Assembly: GCA_029237695.1 (NCBI GenBank)
Contig: CM055273.1
Coordinates: forward strand, 59,881,968 to 59,945,967
Direction: 5' to 3'
Length of the DNA stretch: 64,000 nt
From: Conchocele bisecta
Lineage: Eukaryota > Mollusca > Bivalvia > Lucinida > Thyasiridae
A model generated the notes under the pieces. It saw only the letters and a list, made by a program, of their open reading frames with translations. It was not told the origin of the DNA and did no database searches. Of this stretch, positions 57,481 to 64,000 are shown piece by piece. Each line of letters opens with the position of its first letter. Within the stretch, counting starts at the first letter, position 1. The position numbers and the translations under genes are program-made.

Positions 57481-57639
57481 CCCGTCCCGTTCTTTATTCT
57501 TTATATTTGTTCTGATCAGGGTATACACTTGTCACCATTACATCGATCAAACATTGTTTATGTCTCTGTATAGCAGTTTTCATCAATCTCTTGAGTATAA
57601 ACCTACATGGTAATCCTGATCTATGTTATCCACACCTGG

Positions 57640-57880
57640 TGGCCTTTTCACTAAACTTTGTAAGACTAAAATGTTCATAAGTGCAAAATGATGATAGTCT
57701 GTAAATTTCACATTAACAATGTTTTCTTGTAAACAATTATTGGATTTACATTTATTGAGCATAGGCTGCATATGCAGCCTATGCTCAATACATGCAAATA
57801 CATGAATTGAAATTGTCAGACGATCCTAAATTTGCACTTACGAACATTTTAGTCATACGAAGCTTAGTGAAACGGGCCCC
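57640..57880. mobile_element. GGGCCCGTTTCACTAAAC palindromic element
   Basis: Ends GTGGCCTTTTCACTAAAC / GCTTAGTGAAACGGGCCCC, with an inner hairpin ATAGGCTGCATATGCAGCCT. It adjoins the hAT/ZMYM fossil. Confidence 0.8.
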
Positions 57881-57899
57881 TGTTATATGGTGCATTGTC

Positions 57900-58330
57900 T
57901 CCGCACATGGCACAATTGGGCTGCAAACAGACACACGCAAATTGCACTGATAAATCCCAAGATAATCTTATAAAAGTCCCAAACCTTCTCAAGCACATCT
58001 TGCTGAGCCTCGTTGTTTGCAGCTTCCTCAACAAGTTTTGAATGCACGTCATTATAGCCATATCAAATTATCAATGACCTCGTAGTATTGTGGTCGGTAT
58101 TACCCCGAACAGCTTCACTGAAAGAGCCTTTGCCGGTACCAAATTTGAATCACTGTGGTGTTTTCCTCCTTCGTGGAAGTGTTGGTTCCTCAACTAACTT
58201 TTCCTCAACTAACTTGTTCTCAGATTTTAGTTTTTCCAGCCGTTTGAAGAACAGATCGAATGCCTCAACTGTTCTCATTATTTGCATTCCTGACCTTTTT
58301 TATACACCTTTTTTACAAAAAACGGGTCGT
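57900..58330 (-). pseudogene. Decayed hAT/ZMYM-type transposase fragment
   Basis: Reading the minus strand, three frames together give consecutive blocks typical of TTF-type/ZMYM1-like hAT transposases (DUF4371 group). Block 1 is RTVEAFDLFFKRLEKLK...VEEPTLPRRRKTP (58285-58155). Block 2 is FGTGKGSF then YRPQYYEVIDNLI (about 58145-58045). Block 3 is EAANNEAQQDVLEKVWDFYK (about 58015-57955). Stops and at least two frameshifts separate the blocks, so it is a fossil. It abuts a palindromic element at 57640-57880. The family assignment is from memory of motif order and would need a profile search. Confidence 0.7.
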
Positions 58331-58534
58331 ATTATGGTTTACCGTTTTGGCGGATGCGTGCAGAAAATAATTGTTTGGAGCACAAGTCATATACTGCTTG
58401 GAGTATGTTCATGGAACTTCACAGCTGTGTTGATATCATTTGGTCGAACACGTCTGTTGAAGGTGGACTTCTTCGGCCATGGTCAAGGTCACAGGTGCTA
58501 AAAATAGATAGTTTAAATCACATCGTACTGCATA

Positions 58535-59120
58535 TTTTGTGTAATCAACTCCTCCGACAGTTTTCAGTCAATCAATCTGAAACTTTACACACGTCTTCTG
58601 CACATATTGAACATGTGCACCATGTTGTTTTTATGACGTTTTTTTCCCCTTAAAAATACAGCCTTTTCAACTGAGCAATTTTGTATACACTTTTGTATAC
58701 AATCCTGTATTACATTTAGGTATATAATTTGTGTAATCAACTTCTCTGACATCTTTCAATTGATCTGAGACATTACACATGTCTTCTTCATATATATGTA
58801 ATGAACATGTGCACCATGGTGTTTTTGTGACAAAAAATATTTGGGCCTTTTCAACAGTGAACTTTTTTCTACACTTTTGCATACAATTTTGTATAGGCCG
58901 CTGTCAGAGGAGCTGATAACTCAATACCCTTAATCGTAATTAGTCAATCGATCTGAAACTTTACACATGTCCTCTCCACATATTGAACGTGTGCACCATG
59001 GTTAAATTTGTTTTTAAAAATTTACGAAATGACAACCTTTTTCCACACTTTGCATACGCTCTTGTGTAGGGTATATACGGTAGTTGTATAATCTACTCCT
59101 CTGAAAGTTTTCAGTCAATC
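58535..59120. repeat. ~190-bp tandem repeats
   Basis: About three diverged units share AGTCAATCAATCTGAAACTT, TATTGAACATGTGCACCATG and TTTTGTATACAATC. No coding sequence. Confidence 0.75.
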
Positions 59121-59224
59121 ACTCCCTCGACGGACATATCTTGTGACTGTAAATGCTTTGATTTTAACGACGGCACTGGCTCGATGACCTTGCATGTCGG
59201 GACCGACTATTTAAGTCCCCATCT

Positions 59225-59357
59225 GAAAGGACTAGGCTAGCACGAAGTTGTCTTGCCCAAGGACATGCCGAATCGGCCATTCGCAGCGGGTCAAGGTGGG
59301 AATCAAACTCGGCATCTCCCGCAGTCCGACGCTCTACCTACTGAGCTAATCCGGCCA
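59225..59357 (-). mobile_element. tRNA-derived SINE head
   Basis: The minus strand reads GGATTAGCTCAGTAGGTAGA (RNA polymerase III A-box region) and, about 35 bases later, GAGTTTGATTCCC (B-box-like). Together these give a tRNA-like 5' module. The rest of the tRNA fold is not clean, so this is a retroposed SINE head and not a tRNA gene. Confidence 0.65.
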
Positions 59358-59654
59358 CCTACATGTATATTTTTTTTGTGACTGGCAGCACTCGTGTTTA
59401 GAATATCTTTTTGTTTTACATGAAATTAATAGTCCGGCTGTTGCTGGACCTGCCGGACCTGTTCCGACGCCCCTGCTGTGTGAAGTCCAAGAGTATTCTG
59501 TGTGTAGGAATTATGCTCAGCTGAACTTGTTTGTACATGTATGTACTAGTAACTCATAGTTAACCAGACTTGATCATACAACTCTATCAAATAATACTGC
59601 AATACTGGTGCATGTACATGTATGCCGTGAAATCTGGCCCTCTTTAATTGGGAG

Positions 59655-59848
59655 GGATGGATTGTGACCTAGGGGTTAGAACACCTGACTTCCAATCCGG
59701 AGAGTGTGGGTTCAACATTGCATTAGGCATCAAAAATACTTTCATAGTATTTCCATCCCATTGGTCTGTCGGATGAGACTTTAAACTGTGGTCCTGTCTC
59801 TATATGACCCTAGCTGTTGGTGGGACGTTAAACCCATTCACTTTTTTC
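59655..59848 (+). mobile_element. tRNA-like SINE ending in GTTAAACCCATTCAC
   Basis: A tRNA-like head (CCTAGGGGTTAGAACACCTG, then GTGGGTTCAACATTG) is followed by a conserved body (GTCTGTCGGATGAGACTTTA, CTCTATATGACC, CTGTTGGTGGGACGTTAAAC). The same family occurs reversed at 33912-34090, and its 3' end alone is in the tandem duplication at 11849-12528. Confidence 0.65.
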
Positions 59849-59850
59849 CT

Positions 59851-60058
59851 TTAACCCTTACTACGCTGAACAAAATGTTGTCGTCTGCTGGAAATGTTTT
59901 CAATATTTCTTGATAAAAACCTGTTTTGGCAGTGCATGAGAATCGTCTCCACTAGAGACGATTCTCATGTTCTGTCGAAACATTTTTTTTGTTAAGAATT
60001 AAGGCAAAAATGAAATACAGCAGACGACAATTTTCGTCTCCCGCGTAGTGAGGGTTAA
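59851..60058. mobile_element. TTAA-type CAGCAGACGACAA element
   Basis: Flanked by TTAACCCTTACTACG / CGTAGTGAGGGTTAA, with the central hairpin GAATCGTCTCCACTAGAGAC. It lies directly after a SINE tail. Confidence 0.8.
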
Positions 60059-60656
60059 TTGGGATGTATGTCACTGTAATGATAATAATATTTCGTCATT
60101 GCTTGCAAATCATACAAACTTGTCATTGAGTGTTCAGATATGATATACCTAAATGACACCCAGGGATGTTCACATGGTGCACAGTTTAGATATTTTCCAC
60201 TTTAACTCAGCCTGATTTACAGTGGAACATATCTGAACTGTACACCCTGTGAACCTTCCAGAGTATGTGCTTTATAGAGATATTCCAGTGTACATGACAG
60301 TTTATACAAGTTGGCCCTGATTTGATCTTGTGACCGATACTATGCCCCAATGGCCTGCACATGTGTGATGTCTGATAGGGTCTACACATGTGCTAGTCAC
60401 TCAGCGAACAAGATATTGTGATCCTCCAATCAACATTATATCAGTCTAGCATAGTTTCCGATAAGCTGGCACACTCGTACCATGCATATGAGTATGTCTC
60501 TTTAAAAAAGACGATGCTGGTCAGAATTAAAATCGGCATGGTATTGTCACATCGTGTCTTCTTACCCAAGTTTTAGTCGCGCCCGCTTGTAGACAGCGCG
60601 ATATAGTCTGCACATTGGCATATGTACATCCGTACGTGCGTACATAGTGCATCAGG

Positions 60657-61163
60657 GTTAAAGGTACCTGCCCACTCAGTTGGCACAAAATGTTCTCTAT
60701 ATCAGACATCATCTGAGACATTTTCTGGCAAAATAAAGATTCATTGATGATTCACCATTCTCCCACGTACTGATTATTATACATTTTATATCAGACTTAT
60801 ATTTCCACACTGACATCAGGGGCGATAACCATGTTTCCTTAAAATGTTAACGGACATTACTATTTATTCTCTGTATTTATTTTTTGATGTGCAATGATCA
60901 TATGTACTTTATAATCTGTCGAAAATATAATTTTTTCAGTTGAGGCATTTAATTGGTATAAATAATTAAAAAATATCATGCCTCATTTGCATATGATACC
61001 AATGCGCGTCACTATCAGTAAAATAAATATTACTAAATGATTATATCTGTATAGCGGGCACTCGTAAATTTTTAGAACTGGTGGAATATTGATACAATTA
61101 TACACTTATTTAATTCCTGTAAAAAACAATTTGTGCCTATTGAGTGGGCATGTACCTTTAATG
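60657..61163. mobile_element. TTAA-type GGTACATGCCCAC element
   Basis: A full-length copy flanked by TTAA: AAGGTACCTGCCCACTCAG / CTATTGAGTGGGCATGTACC. Confidence 0.8.
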
Positions 61164-62706
61164 TTTTTGGTAAAGTTTTTCGGTATACTAACAAAGCCTC
61201 GGCGGGCGCAACATGCGGGTCGCAGCCATCTAGTTTTATTCAGTCTCGCATTATAATACTGATGTCAAATACATTGTGTGACCCCTATTTACAACTACTC
61301 GACTTAGTATAAGGCTGACATAACAACTAAATAAATCTTGAGGTTGCTGCCCTATAGTGAAATAAATGTTTAAACATCTACAAATACCAGTATGCAAACT
61401 TGTATGTGTTGTACAATGTCACAACCAATATAATACATACACCCTCCAGCTATGAGACAAGCCGTGTGATTTGGTACCTAGGAAGATGTGTGATTTTTCA
61501 TGAAAAATATTTACAAAACATATGATAACACAAGTTAACGAACTTCTGAGAGCAAATGCGGAATAATAGAATTCCGTATTTCAACTTTCGACATCATACC
61601 GAAAATATCGCAAATTTTGTAAATATTTTTTATGAAATATCGCACAAAACCACATCCCTTGTCTCATATATGGCTAAACATTTGAAACTACCAGTAAATG
61701 TATTTGTTACTGAAATGTAACTAATTTTCAGCTAAGGTGTTTGTGACTAAGGAGGGGAAACTTATATAATCACCCCGGCTGCACTGTCCATGTCACACCC
61801 AGCTTTAAGTTTTTGCTTTGCTGTTGAAGTTCTGTACTTCCATAATTATGTCGATAGATTTGTATGTTCATCCGTGGTACATCAACATGTTTTTAAGAGT
61901 TTCTCGATCATGACACAACTTCATTATAGCTTGAAGGATGATTTTAATATTTGGACACTTGATACATCTGAACACATGTACTTATGCCACTATTAGCATG
62001 ACCTTGGCCTTTTTTACCTTCTCAATGTCGCTGAAACACATTGTCATTTTTTACAGTCAAGTTTTTACAAACTTAATGTCTTCGGAGGTTGGGAAGGTGC
62101 GTGCATCTGCACAATGTATCTTGGAAGGGTTCAAGTATCTTAATGATGTACATGTATCCATCCTTTTGTATCTTGATTCATATTTTAAATCTTTCTGGGA
62201 TTCATACCGAGGACCAAGTAATCTGCAGATCCTGATGAAACTGTGCGGGTGTACAGGCTGGTTTTGATCTACCCTGGTACACTGGTACACCGCAAACTCC
62301 ACACACCCCATTTGTTCAGTCACTGCCACATTTCAGCCATATACGGATGGGAATACATCTGTTTAGAGCAGCAGCTCCTCTAAACAGGTGTATTCCCATC
62401 TGTATATGGCCTTATTAGTGTTCAATGGACTATGGACCTAAAACTCCATTCAATCATTTAACAAAGTGTATCATATATACAAGTATTGATGGGTTCAATA
62501 GATTGTACATTAGTGTTTTGCTATTTCACTGAATTTAATACAATGAATGTACCATTTTGCTGGTACAGTGGAATCCCTCTAAACCAGACACTCAAGAAAA
62601 TATGTATGTTTAACTTAGATGTGTTTCGCTGTTATGTATGTCTCATTACAGTGACTTTTCATGATTGCAAAACACTAGAATGTGTCATTAAGCGCGAACA
62701 GGTCTA
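61164..62706. other. Intergenic, no gene seen
   Basis: It holds an 80-bp hairpin at 62330-62410 (CCATATACGGATGGGAATAC). Open frames here (61790-62267) show no family features. Confidence 0.5.
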
Positions 62707-62787
62707 ATTTACAATGGAACATCTCCAATCCGGACACCCTGGGGACCTCCTCCCAGGGTGTCCGGTTTGGAGAGGTTCCACTGTAGT
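62707..62787. mobile_element. Short GTCCGGTTTA hairpin element
   Basis: AATTTACAATGGAACATCTC / GAGAGGTTCCACTGTA arms with the CACCCTGGGGACCTCC centre. Confidence 0.75.
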
Positions 62788-62984
62788 AAATGAGATGGAC
62801 GTCTGTTTCTCAAGTCTGTTTCTCATGACATATTTGTGGTTGGATGTTGAACCCTTTCACTTTCACTGTACAGTGTTTATTTACCATTTACAAGTGCTGA
62901 GGTAATCACATGTACAGACAACACGTGGCATAGTGTATAACTTGTCATTGGAAACCAGCATACACATAGCTGGCTGAGCTGTCC

Positions 62985-63245
62985 TTTGTGATGTTACAGA
63001 ATACATATCTGGAGACCTGGTTTGGCCCTCACATACGTCTTTGGCATTTTGTATGTGACAGTTGAATCTGGGAAATTCTGGTTATATGCCTTATGCGAGT
63101 ATTACGATTATTCGTAATCCTAGTTTAGGGGTAGCGGCCAAGTGACTTTGGTGTGGTATGGACCTGGCACTAGGTCAGGTTATTCTAATTTCAGGGCTGA
63201 ATATATTTTTTCTTGACGTAAATATTCACTTGTGAAATTGATAAA
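62985..63245 (+). mobile_element. SINE fragment, same family as 1105-1571
   Basis: The reverse complement of the 4740-4985 segment is seen: GGTTTGGCCCTCACATACGT, then GGTGTGGTATGGACCTGGCA, then CAGGGCTGAATATATTTTTT. It is opposite in orientation to the other two copies. Confidence 0.6.
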
Positions 63246-63409
63246 ATACCTGTCATGAATTATTCCATGCTCGATTTGGGACAATTTCATGAATCAGAAA
63301 AATATTATTATTTTTTTAGATATTTGAGAAATGCTGACAAAGCCTGTAGATTCTTACTAGCCATCTCAAACAGTGTTTGCCTCTAATATTTTTAAAGGGT
63401 TAACCCTTT

Positions 63410-63545
63410 CACCCCTACATACATGTATATAATATGGAAGGTTCCATGTTATTTTGGACAAGTCCAAGGGGTGGTATTGTTTCAAAATCTTAAACAAATA
63501 CATGTATGACAAACTGGGCAGATCCAGATGAGATGGCTCGTTACG
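63410..63545. mobile_element. Truncated AAAGTGCAGATCC-type element
   Basis: Starts TTAACCCTTTCACCCCTACA and ends in GGCAGATCCAGATGAGATGG, without the second half. Another partial copy lies at bases 1-125 of the window. Confidence 0.6.
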
Positions 63546-63579
63546 TAATTGTATGTACATGTAATTAGTAAGATTATTC

Positions 63580-63822
63580 TGGATGTGACAGTAGAAATGG
63601 AGCTTATGGAATTTATGACCAGTGTAGATCCAGATCAGATGTACATTCGCACAGTCTGATCAGGATCTGCACTGTTCACCATTCAGGTAGCAAAACACCT
63701 GGCCTGCTTCTTCTAATAAACAGTATACTAGGTCCTTACCTTGTCACAGGACTGTGCTAGAAGATCAGGAGTTACACTGGTCATAAACCCATAAGCCACA
63801 TTTCTCCAGTCACAGCCACCAT
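63580..63822. mobile_element. GTGGCTGTGACTGGAGAAAT palindromic element
   Basis: Same arms in slightly diverged form, with GATCCAGATCAGATG and TCTGATCAGGATCTGCACTG inside. Confidence 0.75.
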
Positions 63823-64000
63823 TGTGTCTTGTCAAGCTGACAGGTTTTCGTGAAACAGACAGTAGTGATCATAATGACGTATGGGTGTCTGTCTGTCTAT
63901 CCATAAATGATGTTGTTATGCCCCTTTTTCTTTGCTTTTGAGGTAGAACACACCATTATGTGTCTGTCTATACGGAAATATTTTATGCTCTTTTTGGTTT

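Noticed and set aside
58088..58501. 137-codon plus-strand open frame
   Set aside because: It lies antisense to the hAT/ZMYM-type transposase fossil, which explains the sequence better.
59225..59357. A tRNA gene on the minus strand
   Set aside because: The A and B box regions are present, but the acceptor stem does not close and the sequence continues as a SINE body.

Overview
The window is eukaryotic. It has spliced genes with long repeat-filled introns, many non-autonomous DNA transposons, SINEs and degenerate LINEs, and no dense open reading frames. The repeat content suggests a mollusc, most likely a bivalve: long ~160-180 bp tandem arrays carrying TGACCTTGACCTT with ACGG or GACGACGCGGAC microsatellites, of the 'pearl'/HINE kind. 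The taxon is inferred from repeats only.

Two genes were assembled by hand from exon homology, splice sites and matching codon phases. (1) A minus-strand MINDY-1/2 (FAM63) deubiquitinase fills most of 7.3-45 kb: eight coding exons from 44954 down to 7301, 1713 coding bases, 571 residues so far, with every junction in phase. Its catalytic Gln, Cys and His are all present, and its C-terminus carries ubiquitin-binding helices. The last short coding exon was not found and may lie beyond base 1. (2) Inside its intron 5, on the opposite strand, is a complete four-exon gene (15205-21048) for a 156-residue secreted protein with six mature cysteines, of no family I recognise.

The most striking observation is that four exon boundaries in these two genes have been amplified into tandem arrays, each unit carrying a copy of the neighbouring splice site. 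They are the MINDY exon 4 acceptor (79-bp unit, about 38 copies), the exon 5 donor (30-bp in-frame unit, 11 copies), the exon 6 donor (about 81-bp unit, about 10 copies) and the nested gene's exon 3 donor (254-295 bp spacing, 3 extra copies).

Layout: 0-7 kb, a TA-flanked inverted-repeat element with a nested SINE, then small palindromic elements. 7.3-11.2 kb, MINDY exons 8-6 and the exon 6 array. 11.2-23.8 kb, intron 5 with the nested gene. 23.5-27.4 kb, exon 5, its array and a ~200 bp repeat array. 27.4-31.3 kb, exon 4 and its 79-bp array. 31.4-34 kb, exon 3 and nested elements. 34-42.6 kb, intron 2, mostly pearl-like arrays with a hAT insertion and long poly-G/poly-C tracts. 42.6-45 kb, exons 2 and 1. 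45-64 kb, LINE 3' ends, SINEs, a DD34E Tc1-like transposon with a broken transposase, a 1.2-kb hAT-like element, a decayed hAT/ZMYM-type transposase and two weak candidate exons.

At least a dozen short inverted-repeat families recur. They differ in target-site duplication: 6 bp for the GAGCTCCAG family, 8 bp for hAT-like insertions, 5 bp for the GGCGCGGAT family, and TTAA for three others.
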